64,000 nt of DNA, taken from positions 17,517-81,516 of the forward strand of contig NZ_RHNY01000014.1 in assembly GCF_003946345.1 (NCBI RefSeq). The letters are read 5' to 3'. Source of the stretch: Levilactobacillus tongjiangensis. Its GTDB lineage: Bacteria > Bacillota > Bacilli > Lactobacillales > Lactobacillaceae. Both the position numbers and the translations under genes were made by a program. How positions within the stretch are numbered: position 1 is the first letter of the stretch; each line of letters begins with the position of its first letter. Below, piece by piece: positions 1 through 8,706 of this stretch. Under the pieces are notes generated by a model, which worked only from the letters and a program-made list of their open reading frames with translations, was not told the origin of the DNA and ran no database searches.

Positions 1-53
1 CACGGTGAAGATCTTAGGACATTTCTACGAGCCAAAATGGTGATTTTTTCACC

Positions 54-94
54 GATCGACTGGTCTTCCACGCGGAGGCTGGTCGATTTTTTTT
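54..94 (+). terminator. Rho-independent terminator of a gene upstream of the window
   Basis: A stem of about 14 bp (ATCGACTGGTCTTCC pairing with GGAGGCTGGTCGAT, with G-U and one mismatch) is followed by eight T. It ends a transcript whose gene lies before position 1. Confidence 0.8.
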
Positions 95-180
95 AAAAGT
101 AGCTAAAGGTTGAAAGTTCGGAAACCATTGTCAAACCAAGACTAGTAAAGTGCTATAGACTTAAAATTAGTCTTACCCAG

Positions 181-358
181 CCACCTGCGGCAGTCAGAGA
201 TTACGCCTGCTGTGGGGAACGCCTGCGGCCTAAGCAGCGGTCCTCCGGCTCGGTTTGAAGCCTGGAAAAACCACCAGTCTTCAAACACGTCCCACGGTGT
301 AAGCCGAAAATCGGCTAACACCGTCGACACAGCTGGCGCCACCTCTGACCGCCTCCGG
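181..358 (+). repeat. Structured repeat E1 (subtype 1a, + orientation)
   Basis: Six helices can be drawn. P1 is GTCAGAG 193-199 with CTCTGAC 343-349. P2 is 205-214 with 328-337 (GCCTGCTGTG / CACAGCTGGC, one mismatch). P3 is 215-221 with 288-293. P4 (221-228/242-249, interrupted) carries the 13-nt loop CCTAAGCAGCGGT at 229-241. P5 is TTTGAAG 254-260 with CTTCAAA 279-285, topped by CTGG/CCAG. P6 is a 12-bp hairpin, 296-307 with 311-322. A leader at about 103-180 recurs at E4 and, inverted, at E7. Family not recognised. Confidence 0.8.
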
Positions 359-452
359 TTAAACAGCTTCTTGGAAACTATGCTAGCTTAAATGTTGGAA
401 TGGACATCACTTACTCAGTACTTTTAGCGCGTCACTAGGTAGCCGAGAGTGA

Positions 453-614
453 GCCAAATTTGGACTCAGACGTGGGATTTTTAAGTGATTTTCTTGAAAA
501 TGGCGACTTGAAGATGTGCATTGCGGCTTCAAGCGAGGGGTAAGACCGCCTTTTGGCTTGTCCCGTCCTTCCCGCCGCGTCCCAGTCCAAATTTGGCGAA
601 CGGTAAGGCGGTAA
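453..614 (-). repeat. Structured repeat E2 (type 2 subfamily, - orientation)
   Basis: The outer stem is a perfect 14 bp, GCCAAATTTGGACT 453-466 with AGTCCAAATTTGGC 584-597. Inside are a P6-like hairpin ATTTTTAAG 477-485 / CTTGAAAAT 493-501, P5 CTTGAAG 507-513 / CTTCAAG 527-533, and P4 GGGGTAAG 537-544 / CTTGTCCC 557-564 with loop ACCGCCTTTTGG. This is the same helix plan as type 1 with different sequence. The right edge CGGTAAGGCGGTAA resembles the outer edge of other copies. Confidence 0.75.
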
Positions 615-724
615 TTTTTCGCTATGTCTGGCTAAACATCAATGCCCAATCCTAGTTGTATCAGTTATAGTGGATGTTTCAGTACTTTCAACCTTTTGGA
701 AGTAATAGAAGGTTGGAATCTTTT

Positions 725-866
725 AAAGGCAGATAAGCTGGTGATTTTTCCAGGTTACAGCATGGGCGACTTTGAAGACACGGGTTTTTCGTGGCTTCAA
801 ATCGAGCGAGAAGCCCGTTCTTAGGCTGAAGCGTCCCCACAGCAGGCGGAATTCCTGGCCGCTGGA
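725..866 (-). repeat. Structured repeat E3 (subtype 1b, - orientation, outer stem degenerate)
   Basis: P5 TTTGAAG 771-777 / CTTCAAA 795-801, P4 AGCC 812-815 / GGCT 824-827 and the run GCGTCCCCACAGCAGGCGGA at 831-850 match E9 and E11 closely. The left part is short and P1 has no clear partner, so the copy looks truncated at its left end. Confidence 0.65.
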
Positions 867-985
867 GTAGGACCACTTTAGAAGAGGTTGGCGGTGGCTA
901 CAGCTGTTAACTGGAAATATTTCCAAAGAAATTGAGGTCGAATCCTTAAAGGTTCTTAAAAATCCCTAGGTTCACAGGGTAGATG

Positions 986-994
986 TGGTATAAT
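986..994 (+). promoter_or_regulatory. Extended -10 promoter of the teichoic acid operon
   Basis: TGG-TATAAT (TATAAT at 989-994) is an extended -10 element 45 bases before the likely GTG start at 1040. No good -35 is visible at the right distance, as expected for an extended -10 promoter. Confidence 0.55.
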
Positions 995-1039
995 TCTCGA
1001 TGTTATGGGCAGCGAAAATAAGTGATATTGGTGATTAAC

Positions 1040-2188
1040 GTGAAAGAGATTTATTTATGGTTGATCCGGCTAATGTCGTTTCTGAGTGCGGGCCGTCGGC
1101 AAACCGATGTGGTCTACTTAATGAGTTTTACGGACAATTTGCCGTTCATTAAGGCACTCGCGGCGGCACTTCCCGCCGGACAACGGTTGGTAGTCTATTA
1201 TCGGCCGGAACACGAGGCCTCGGCAACCAACTTGGCCGCGGTGGGCATCGTCACGCGACCGTTACGGGATAACCTGCAATTTGTTGTGAAGGGTATTCCC
1301 CAGATTATGCGAGCGCGAGTCCTGTTTTGCGATAATTACTACGCCTTCTTGGGGGGCTTGAGGCACCCCAAAGGCATGCGTATCGTACAGGTCTGGCACG
1401 CCGCTGGTGCCATTAAGCGGTTTGGGTGGGATGATCCCACGACCGCCGAACGGTCAAAGAGTGACCAACGGCGCTTCCAAGCGGTTTATGATCAATTTGA
1501 TGAGTTCGTGGTGGGCTCTGCCGCCATGGGTGAGGTGTTTGCTCGGAGTTACCGGGTAGCTCCTGACCGCATGCAAGAACTTGGGTATCCGCGGTCCGAT
1601 CGGCTGCAAGACGCTGGTTGGATCACGCGTACCAGGGCGCGGGTAGCCCGGTTGGCACCGGAGCTAGTTGGCCACCGAGTAATCTTGTATGCGCCAACGT
1701 ACCGCGAGGGCGTCACGTTCACGCCACCAGCGGGGTTGGGTGTGGCTTTGGCTGCTGATCCGGACTCACGTGTGGTCGTCAAACTACACCCGGCTTTACG
1801 CGCTAAGGCGACCGCATTGCAGCATGAACTGGGCGATCAGGTGGTAGTGGCTCAGCACCTGAGTACAACGGATCTATTGACCGTGGCGGACACGCTTGTT
1901 ACGGATTATTCGTCCGTTGCTTTTGACTACAGCTTATTGCCAAACGCTCACAGCTTGTTATTTTTCCTGTATGACTTGAAAGAATATACGCGTAATCCGG
2001 GGGTGCAGGCGGATTTGCAAGACTGGTTACCGGGCCCCGAGTTACGGACCTGTGAGCAGCTAGCTACGGCGATTCGTGCGGATCGACAGACAGATTTAAC
2101 TGAATTTAATCTTCATTGGAATAGTGCTAACGACGGTGCGGCCACGCAACGTGTGATTGACCGCTACGTGGCACTATTATCCGATTAA
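1040..2188 (+). CDS. CDP-glycerol:glycerophosphate glycerophosphotransferase family protein (TagB/TagF-like)
   Basis: Cytoplasmic, membrane-associated enzyme that transfers glycerol-phosphate from CDP-glycerol to a lipid-linked teichoic acid precursor. About 382 aa, the size of the single catalytic domain of the family. Family motifs visible: YAPTYRE near residue 220, KLHP near 250, and VTDYSSVAFDY near 295 (nucleotide-sugar binding half). The N-terminal segment YLWLIRLMSFL is amphipathic and may hold the protein to the membrane. I prefer GTG 1040 because GGTGAT lies just upstream; an in-frame GTG at 1022 would add six residues. It is first in an operon with tagG and a second transferase. Whether it is the primase (TagB) or polymerase (TagF) type cannot be decided here. 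Confidence 0.85.
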   Translation: MKEIYLWLIRLMSFLSAGRRQTDVVYLMSFTDNLPFIKALAAALPAGQRLVVYYRPEHEASATNLAAVGIVTRPLRDNLQFVVKGIPQIMRARVLFCDNYYAFLGGLRHPKGMRIVQVWHAAGAIKRFGWDDPTTAERSKSDQRRFQAVYDQFDEFVVGSAAMGEVFARSYRVAPDRMQELGYPRSDRLQDAGWITRTRARVARLAPELVGHRVILYAPTYREGVTFTPPAGLGVALAADPDSRVVVKLHPALRAKATALQHELGDQVVVAQHLSTTDLLTVADTLVTDYSSVAFDYSLLPNAHSLLFFLYDLKEYTRNPGVQADLQDWLPGPELRTCEQLATAIRADRQTDLTEFNLHWNSANDGAATQRVIDRYVALLSD

Positions 2189-2207
2189 ACTAAAGGAGTG
2201 CAGTGCC

Positions 2208-3017
2208 TTGAAAGAGGTCATGACCTTATTTAAAGAACAGATTTCAAGTATCGGGATTATTTTTCGGATTTCTCGTTACGAGGATCAAGCAAGTTACCAA
2301 AGCCATTACTTAGGTTTAGCTTGGGAATACTTATACCCCCTGATTCAAATCGGGATTTACTGGTTAGTCTTCGGTGTTGGGTTGAAACATGGTCAACCAT
2401 TGAACGGGGTGGGATATCTGCCTTGGATGGTGATTGGGATTACCCCCTGGTTCTTCATGAACCGGGCGACGTTGGATGCGTCTAAGAGTATCTATCAACG
2501 GGTCAACATGGTTGCCAAGATGAAGTTTCCAGTCTCAGCGCTGCCCACGATTAAAGTGGTCAGCAACCTCAGTTCTTTCTGGACGATGATGGTTTTCTCC
2601 ATCTTTATCGGTTTGCTGAACGGGGTCTATCCACAAGTTTCTTGGTTACAGTGGATCTATTACTTCTTCGCCATGATTTGTTTGTTAGTGGCGTTAGGGG
2701 TGTTGAACTCTTGTATCAGTGTCCTGGTTCGTGACTACCACATCCTGTTACAATCCGTGATGCGGATGTTATTCTACGTATCTGGTGTGCTGTTTAACTT
2801 TGTGACCACGTCTTTCCCAGCACCATTCGTGCACTTATTAGAATTAAACCCGTACTATTACATTGTTAACGGGTTCCGGGAATCCTTCATTGGGACTGGT
2901 TGGTTCTGGCAGCATCCAATGTTGACGCTAGAATTTTGGTCCTTCGTTTTCTTCGTACTGTTGATTGGGTCACACTTGCACTACAAGTTCCGATCACGGT
3001 TCGTTGACTTAATTTAA
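2208..3017 (+). CDS. tagG: Teichoic acid ABC transporter permease TagG
   Basis: Integral membrane subunit of the ABC-2 type exporter that moves undecaprenyl-linked wall teichoic acid across the membrane. About 269 aa with a cytoplasmic N-terminus (FRISRYEDQASYQSHYLG, the family signature) and about six hydrophobic segments from residue 33 on. TTG 2208 is chosen because AAAGGAG lies nine bases before it; the longer in-frame ORF from 2157 overlaps the preceding gene. It sits between two glycerophosphotransferase genes. The ATPase partner TagH is not next to it and is not in this window. Confidence 0.85.
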   Translation: MKEVMTLFKEQISSIGIIFRISRYEDQASYQSHYLGLAWEYLYPLIQIGIYWLVFGVGLKHGQPLNGVGYLPWMVIGITPWFFMNRATLDASKSIYQRVNMVAKMKFPVSALPTIKVVSNLSSFWTMMVFSIFIGLLNGVYPQVSWLQWIYYFFAMICLLVALGVLNSCISVLVRDYHILLQSVMRMLFYVSGVLFNFVTTSFPAPFVHLLELNPYYYIVNGFRESFIGTGWFWQHPMLTLEFWSFVFFVLLIGSHLHYKFRSRFVDLI

Positions 3018-3036
3018 TTGAAAGGGGCAACCTCAA

Positions 3037-4257
3037 ATGGCTAAAGGTTTACAAGGTATCATTCGGTCATTGAAGCTTGTTGCTCGCTGTGGGCTCATCG
3101 TATTGAACGATGGGCTTATTTGTTTACCAATCAAACGGCAACAAGTCATCTTTGAAAGTTTCAATGGGAAGGACGTCAATGACAATCCGGCCGCAATTTA
3201 TCGTGAACTGGTGCGAGAAAATCCCGCGTACGCACAGACGGCGTATTTTAGTGTGAAGCCCAGTGAATATGCGAGCCTACACGCTAAGTATCCTGAGATT
3301 AAGTTGGTCAAGCGTTTTACACCGGGTTGGGTCGCACTGATGGCCCGGGCGGAATTCTGGGTATTGAATTCACGGTTACCCAACTGGTGGCATAAAAACC
3401 GGCGGACCACGACGATTCAGACTTGGCACGGAACGCCCTTGAAAAAGTTGGGCGCCGACATCGAGCACGTCGCAATTCCTGGAACCACTACAGCAGCTTA
3501 CCATCAAGAATTTGTGACGGCGGCGCAACGGTGGGATTACCTCATTGCGCCTAATCAATACTCACAAGATATTTTTAAATCGGCTTTTGGGTTTCGCAAC
3601 CACTCTTTGGCAATCGGCTATCCTCGTAACGACGTGCTATACGCGACCAGTGACCAACAAATCACGGCGATAAAGGCAGCACTTCTCGGGCCAGTTACTG
3701 GGCCAGTGGTCACCTACGCACCAACCTGGCGTGATGACATGGCGGTTCGGCCGGGCGTCTATCAGTTTGACCTGCCATTTGACCTGGGTGAGTTCTTTCA
3801 ACACGTGCCCACGGGGACGCACCTGGTCATTCGGCCCCATTACCTGGTAAAGGATGCCATTGATATTCGTGGGTTTGAGGACCGAGTCACGGTACTGGCG
3901 GACACGGACATTGCGCAACTGTACTTGATTTCGGATCTGCTGATTACGGATTACTCGTCAGTCATGTTTGACTTCGCTAATTTAAAACGGCCAGAGTTGT
4001 TCTTTGCCTATGACTTGGAACATTATCGTGATCAGCTCCGAGGGTTTTACTTTGATTATGAAAAAGAAATTCCGGGACCACTGGTGACGACGGCGACCGC
4101 CTTTTATCAGCGACTAGATGATTGGGCAATGGCTGGTGAGTTTACGGGATTTGCGGACCGTCAAGCCGCCTTCTATCACAAGTTCTGTGAGTGGGAGGAC
4201 GGAACCGCCAGTCGACAGGTGGCGCAGGTTATTCTTCACGGGAGGGATGCAGAGTAA
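3037..4257 (+). CDS. CDP-glycerol glycerophosphotransferase family protein (TagF/TagB-like)
   Basis: Second glycerophosphotransferase of the locus, 406 aa. Motifs: [11 protein letters not shown] near residue 130, YAPTWRDD near 228, IRPHYLV near 268, and [11 protein letters not shown] near 305, all typical of the Glyphos_transf family. GAAAGGGG precedes ATG 3037 by about nine bases. The stop overlaps the next start (TAATG at 4255-4259), so it is translationally coupled to nfo. With the 1040 gene it likely builds or primes the poly(glycerol-phosphate) chain exported by TagG. The precise acceptor is unknown. Confidence 0.85.
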   Translation: MAKGLQGIIRSLKLVARCGLIVLNDGLICLPIKRQQVIFESFNGKDVNDNPAAIYRELVRENPAYAQTAYFSVKPSEYASLHAKYPEIKLVKRFTPGWVALMARAEFWVLNSRLPNWWHKNRRTTTIQTWHGTPLKKLGADIEHVAIPGTTTAAYHQEFVTAAQRWDYLIAPNQYSQDIFKSAFGFRNHSLAIGYPRNDVLYATSDQQITAIKAALLGPVTGPVVTYAPTWRDDMAVRPGVYQFDLPFDLGEFFQHVPTGTHLVIRPHYLVKDAIDIRGFEDRVTVLADTDIAQLYLISDLLITDYSSVMFDFANLKRPELFFAYDLEHYRDQLRGFYFDYEKEIPGPLVTTATAFYQRLDDWAMAGEFTGFADRQAAFYHKFCEWEDGTASRQVAQVILHGRDAE

Positions 4258-5186
4258 TGGCAGAATTTTTAATCGGGTCACACGTTAGTATGAAGGGTAA
4301 GGACATGTTGTTGGGCTCAGCTCAAGAGGCGGCCAGTTTCGGTGAAAATGTCTTCATGGTTTATACCGGGGCACCTCAAAACACACGGCGCAAACCCATT
4401 GAAGAACTGAACATTGAAGCAGGTAAGGCGTTCATGGTGGATCACCAACAACGGGCGGTCGTGGTCCACGCGCCTTACGTGGTCAACTTAGGCAATACGA
4501 CCAAGCCGCAAAATTACGGCTTTGCTGTAGAATTTTTAACAGCTGAGGTCGAACGAGCAGCTGCCATTGGTGCCACTCAAATTGTCCTGCATCCAGGGGC
4601 CCACGTAGGTGCCGGCGCCGACGTAGCCATTGCACAAATTGCGAAGGGGCTTGATGAAATTCTTGGTGCAGCCAAGGAACCCGTCCAGATCGCCTTGGAA
4701 ACTATGGCTGGCAAGGGAACTGAGGTTGGCCGCACCTTTGAGGAGTTAGCGGCCATTATGGACGCTACGGCGGCCAATGACCGGTTGTCAGTTTGCTTTG
4801 ACACCTGTCATACTAGTGATGCTGGGTACGACATTGCTGGTGATTTTGACGGGGTTTTGCGGGAGTTTGACCAGGTCATTGGGTTGGACAAGCTGAAGGT
4901 GATTCACCTGAACGATTCCAAGAACCCTCAGGGGAGCCACAAGGACCGCCACACCAACATTGGATTGGGAACACTGGGGTTTGACGTGTTGAATGGCGTG
5001 GCCCATCATCCCCAATTGACGGCAGTACCGAAGATCATGGAGACGCCTGTGATTGGACCAGACCGCAAGCATGGGGTCAATCCTCATGGTTATGAGGTTG
5101 CCATGCTAAAGGCCCAGCGGTTTAATCCGGATTTAGAAGCGGATGTTTTAGCTGAGAAGCCGGTCGATGCATTTTTAACGCGGTAG
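4257..5186 (+). CDS. nfo: Deoxyribonuclease IV (endonuclease IV)
   Basis: AP endonuclease that cuts 5' to abasic sites in base excision repair. 309 aa, a TIM-barrel enzyme with three metal ions. Visible metal ligands: [50 protein letters not shown], and METP. ATG 4257 overlaps the preceding stop codon; longer in-frame starts would run into the transferase gene. Linkage to teichoic acid genes is probably only transcriptional. Confidence 0.95.
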   Translation: MAEFLIGSHVSMKGKDMLLGSAQEAASFGENVFMVYTGAPQNTRRKPIEELNIEAGKAFMVDHQQRAVVVHAPYVVNLGNTTKPQNYGFAVEFLTAEVERAAAIGATQIVLHPGAHVGAGADVAIAQIAKGLDEILGAAKEPVQIALETMAGKGTEVGRTFEELAAIMDATAANDRLSVCFDTCHTSDAGYDIAGDFDGVLREFDQVIGLDKLKVIHLNDSKNPQGSHKDRHTNIGLGTLGFDVLNGVAHHPQLTAVPKIMETPVIGPDRKHGVNPHGYEVAMLKAQRFNPDLEADVLAEKPVDAFLTR

Positions 5187-5249
5187 TAATGTAGGATAAA
5201 TGATTCATTTTTTTCGTAGGAGTAGGAAAAGTAGGGAGAGAAATTTAAG

Positions 5250-5936
5250 ATGAAAAAAGGTGTCGATGCGCCATTAGTGCCAATCGTGTTTTTACTAGTT
5301 GGTATCGTGGGGACGGTGGTGGCAGTTACTTCTGGGGAGTGGACTAACTACCTTTTTCCACTGGCTCTGTTCTTGTTTGCGGGTATGTATTTGTATACGT
5401 CGTTGTGGGGAAAATATAGGCTTATCAAGCGAGTAGTTGCAGAAATGCAGCTTGGTGGTCATGAGCGGGTACTGGATCTGGGGACAGGTCATGGGGCTTT
5501 TCTATTGGAGATTGCCCAACGGTTAAGTGTTCCGGGAAGCGTGATTGGTTTAGACATTTGGAAACGGGGCGACCAATCAGGCAACGCAATGGCGGAGACG
5601 CAGCAGAATATTGATCAAGCTGGTGTTAGCGACGTCAGTGAGTTGGTGACCGGAGATATGACTCGCCTGCCTTTCGAGGATAATTATTTTGATGAAGTTG
5701 TGGCGAGTCTCTCGATTCATAACGTGAAACCCAAGGCTAGTCGCCAACAAGCGATTGCTGAGGCCTACCGAGTTCTGAAGCCAGACGGCCACCTGGTGAT
5801 TTTGGATATTGAACACGTCAACGAATATCGGAATCAATTGGGTCAACTTGGTGTGAGGGCAGTTAGTGTCCGACATGCTGGCCTCGATGGTATGTACGCG
5901 TTGCTGAGTACGCGAGTCTTAGTCGCTAAGAAGTAA
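5250..5936 (+). CDS. Membrane-anchored class I SAM-dependent methyltransferase
   Basis: 228 aa. Two hydrophobic segments (about residues 8-28 and 33-52) are followed by a Rossmann methyltransferase domain with motif I VLDLGTGHGAFLLEIA (about 73-88) and a motif resembling VVASLSIHNV near 150. The ubiE-like fold suggests a small-molecule or lipid substrate, but nothing shows which. GGGAGAG precedes ATG 5250. It ends before a strong bidirectional terminator. Confidence 0.8.
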   Translation: MKKGVDAPLVPIVFLLVGIVGTVVAVTSGEWTNYLFPLALFLFAGMYLYTSLWGKYRLIKRVVAEMQLGGHERVLDLGTGHGAFLLEIAQRLSVPGSVIGLDIWKRGDQSGNAMAETQQNIDQAGVSDVSELVTGDMTRLPFEDNYFDEVVASLSIHNVKPKASRQQAIAEAYRVLKPDGHLVILDIEHVNEYRNQLGQLGVRAVSVRHAGLDGMYALLSTRVLVAKK

Positions 5937-5980
5937 GTTAGCGCCGGGATGCATCGGTTCTAATTGAGTAGTGATAGCAA

Positions 5981-6032
5981 AAAAAGGAAAAACGTTTGTG
6001 ACTAGTTTCGGTCACAAACGTTTTTCCTTTTT
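5981..6032. terminator. Bidirectional terminator between convergent genes
   Basis: A perfect 22-bp stem, 5981-6002 with 6011-6032, has A-rich and T-rich ends and an 8-nt loop. It serves the methyltransferase (+) and the PPDK regulator (-), which converge here. Confidence 0.9.
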
Positions 6033-6038
6033 AGAAGG

Positions 6039-6866
6039 CTAATCGGCTAAAGGATGAGGTATCAAGTCATAATCCACACTTTCCATAATTAGTGTGGCAG
6101 TTTCTTCAATCGACTTGTTTGAGACGTCGATTACTAGGCACCCAATCTTCTTGTAGATTTTCTGAGCGTAGTCCAACTCTTCACTGATCTTCTTAGTATC
6201 GGAGTAGGCACTGTCCGCAGGTAGGCCGTAAGACAACATCCGTTCCTGACGAATCTTTCTGAGTGATTCCGGCTTGTTGGTCAGACCGAAAATTCGTTTG
6301 GGGTCGACCTGCCACAGTTCGTCTGGAAGCTGCGTAGTAGGACCTAACGGCAGGTTGGCGACCCGTAAGTTCCGGTTGGCCAGGAACAGAGACAACGGTG
6401 TCTTAGACGTCCGTGAAACCCCGAGAATGACGATGTCAGCCTTAAGAAGACCAGTGGGGTCCTTACCGTCATCGTAGGTCACGGCGAACTCCATGGCGGC
6501 TATACGGTCGAAATACGTATCATTCAGGTTGTGGACCAGTCCGGGGACGCCCTCGGGTTCCAAATTGGTGGCCTGACGCATCACGGCCATGGCTGGTTGA
6601 ATGCAATCAAATTGTTGTAGTTGATTGGCGGCAGCAAATTCACGGACGTGCTTGCTGAGTTTGGCATTGACCAGAGTGTGGAAAATCATGGCCCGCTGCT
6701 TCTTAGCGAGGTTGAGGATACCATCGAGAATCGAGTCCGTCTGAATGAACGGGAAGCGTTGATAGCTAGCTTTAATCGTGGGAAACTGGGAGATAGCAGT
6801 TTGCGCAACGGTCAGGGCCGTTTCACCTGAAGAATCGGAAACGATGAAGATATTTATCTGTGGCAT
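6039..6866 (-). CDS. Pyruvate phosphate dikinase / PEP synthase regulatory protein (kinase-pyrophosphorylase, DUF299)
   Basis: 275 aa, matching the family. It is a bifunctional serine/threonine kinase and Pi-dependent pyrophosphorylase that inactivates and reactivates PPDK or PEP synthase with ADP. N-terminal SDSSGETA and the P-loop-like GVSRTSKTPLS (about residues 150-160) are family signatures. ATG 6866 is chosen because AGAGGAG lies nine bases before it; an in-frame TTG three codons earlier abuts the ribosome site. Its target gene is not in this window. Confidence 0.9.
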   Translation of the reverse strand: MPQINIFIVSDSSGETALTVAQTAISQFPTIKASYQRFPFIQTDSILDGILNLAKKQRAMIFHTLVNAKLSKHVREFAAANQLQQFDCIQPAMAVMRQATNLEPEGVPGLVHNLNDTYFDRIAAMEFAVTYDDGKDPTGLLKADIVILGVSRTSKTPLSLFLANRNLRVANLPLGPTTQLPDELWQVDPKRIFGLTNKPESLRKIRQERMLSYGLPADSAYSDTKKISEELDYAQKIYKKIGCLVIDVSNKSIEETATLIMESVDYDLIPHPLAD

Positions 6867-6943
6867 GGCGAGCAACTCCTCTAAACGTTTTCTTCTAGTT
6901 TAACCCGTCTACGAAATCGGTTCAAATTTTATTGCCAGCGTTA

Positions 6944-6972
6944 TTGACGCGGTTTGGCTGTTTATGTATAAT
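6944..6972 (+). promoter_or_regulatory. Promoter of rpsU
   Basis: TTGACG (6944-6949), 17-bp spacer, TATAAT (6967-6972). Confidence 0.8.
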
Positions 6973-7046
6973 AGTTAAGAACCGTTACGCCGGTGGAGAG
7001 ATTCCAACCGACGTTATTACTTGTGCTCGGAGGGAGGGAATTTTAT

Positions 7047-7235
7047 ATGGCAAAGACAGTCGTTCGCAAAAACGAGTCTTTTGACGACGCTCTTCGGCGC
7101 TTCAAACGTACGGTTTCCCGTAGCGGTACTTTACAAGAATACCGTAAACGTGAATTTTACGAAAAACCAAGTGTGAAGAAAAAGTTAAAATCAGAAGCTG
7201 CGCGTAAGCGTAAAGCCAAGAAGAAGCGTTTCTAA
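7047..7235 (+). CDS. rpsU: 30S ribosomal protein S21
   Basis: 62 aa, very basic. It starts [20 protein letters not shown] and ends in a Lys/Arg-rich tail, typical of S21, which helps mRNA base-pairing with 16S rRNA during initiation. ATG 7047 follows GGAGGGAGGG. Monocistronic, with its own promoter and terminator. Confidence 0.95.
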   Translation: MAKTVVRKNESFDDALRRFKRTVSRSGTLQEYRKREFYEKPSVKKKLKSEAARKRKAKKKRF

Positions 7236-7255
7236 TAGCTCTTTTTGCAAGTTAA

Positions 7256-7295
7256 CGAAAAAGCCTCAAGGTCTTCGGACCCTGAGGCTTTTTCG
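7256..7295. terminator. Terminator of rpsU, probably bidirectional
   Basis: A 16-bp stem with a TTCG tetraloop (AAAAAGCCTCAAGGTC / GACCCTGAGGCTTTTT). The A-run on the opposite side would also serve the convergent gene at 7379-8413. Confidence 0.85.
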
Positions 7296-7378
7296 TTGCC
7301 ATTTTAGTGATTCTTGGGCAGTTAGTTAATCGTTACCAGAAATAATTTTATAAACAAGTTGCGAATATATATGCAGAA

Positions 7379-8413
7379 CTAATCCGCGTTAGTTAACACA
7401 ACTTTACCGATCATTCGGTTAGTTTCCACCAGGGCGTGAGCGGTTCGCATGTTGGCCGCATTGATGGGCGTCAATGTTTTGTTGAGAGTGGAGACTAAGG
7501 TACCGGCGTCTAGCAGTTGGGCGACGCGCTCCAAAATTTGGTGCTGACTGATCATGTCCGGGGTCTCAAAGTAGGACTTGGTGTACATCCATTCCCAGGC
7601 GAAGGTCGCACGTTTGGTTTTCAACGCCTGCAGGTCGAGTGGGCTTTTGGTCTTTCCCGTGATGGAGACAATGGTGCCACTGGGCCGAATCAGCGACACG
7701 ATTTCTGACCAGTGTTGGTTCAAGTTACTCAGTTCCAGAATGTAATCCACGGTTGGGTAGCCTAAGGCTTGGACTTGAGCAACCAAGTCTTGGCGATGAT
7801 TGACGACCGCATTCGCACCGTGAGCCTTGGTCCAGGCAATGGTTTCGGGACGTGAGGCGGTTGCAATGACCGTCAGTCCGGCTAAATGAGCCAACTGGGT
7901 GGCCATGGAGCCTACGCCACCCGCACCGTTGATCACCAACAAAGTCTTACCGGCGTTGGCCTGGGGGGCGTCGAAATTCAGGTGCATTTGTTCAAATAGG
8001 GCTTCCCACGCCGTCAATGAAGTCAGTGGGACGGCTGCAATTTCCGCGGGGGTCAAATGTGTGGGGGCATGGCCGACGATTCGTTCGTCCACGAGGTGGT
8101 ACTCACTGTCCGTCCCTGGCCGTTTAAACGAACCAGCGTAAAAGACCCGATCACCTGGTTCAAAGAGGCTGACCGCCGAGCCAACCGCCTCTACGGTGCC
8201 ATACGCATCCCAACCAATGACCTTTGGTTGGTCGAGCGGGTCCGTGGTGCCCCGCCGAACACTGGTGTCCACGGGATTGACGGACGTCGCAATGATTTTG
8301 ACCAAGATATCGTGGCCAATGGGCATTGGCTTGGGTTCAAAAAATTCGATGAAACTTTTTTCATCTGTAAGTGGCAGGTTCTGGGTGAACCCGATGGCCC
8401 GCATGTCTGACAT
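7379..8413 (-). CDS. Zinc-binding alcohol dehydrogenase family protein / NAD(P)H:quinone oxidoreductase-like
   Basis: 344 aa medium-chain dehydrogenase. It has an N-terminal GroES-like domain (VKIIATSVNPVDTSVRRG near residues 40-57) and a Rossmann domain with GAGGVGSMATQLA near 155. The catalytic and structural zinc cysteines are absent, which points to the quinone oxidoreductase branch. ATG 8413 follows AAAGGAAG. It is convergent with rpsU and its substrate is not predictable. Confidence 0.8.
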   Translation of the reverse strand: MSDMRAIGFTQNLPLTDEKSFIEFFEPKPMPIGHDILVKIIATSVNPVDTSVRRGTTDPLDQPKVIGWDAYGTVEAVGSAVSLFEPGDRVFYAGSFKRPGTDSEYHLVDERIVGHAPTHLTPAEIAAVPLTSLTAWEALFEQMHLNFDAPQANAGKTLLVINGAGGVGSMATQLAHLAGLTVIATASRPETIAWTKAHGANAVVNHRQDLVAQVQALGYPTVDYILELSNLNQHWSEIVSLIRPSGTIVSITGKTKSPLDLQALKTKRATFAWEWMYTKSYFETPDMISQHQILERVAQLLDAGTLVSTLNKTLTPINAANMRTAHALVETNRMIGKVVLTNAD

Positions 8414-8706
8414 AACAAAACTTCCTTTCGGTTTGACTGAGGGGTGAAAGTGACGCCATTTTGTTGATTTAAGCTAATCTTGGGCAATAAGAAATGACTA
8501 TATCTAAATTGATTCACCTGACAGAGATTTAATATAAATTAGGTAGAATTCCCTTGCTTTCAAGCAAGGGATGAATGCCACTATGCCTTTCGTTGATCAG
8601 TGAAGCTCATATGTTATCTCCATAAATATTATTGTAAGACACTTTACTATGGATACAGCATGCTCATATGGTACGCTTGCTATCAAGCAAAGGAGGGTGG
8701 CAGTTT

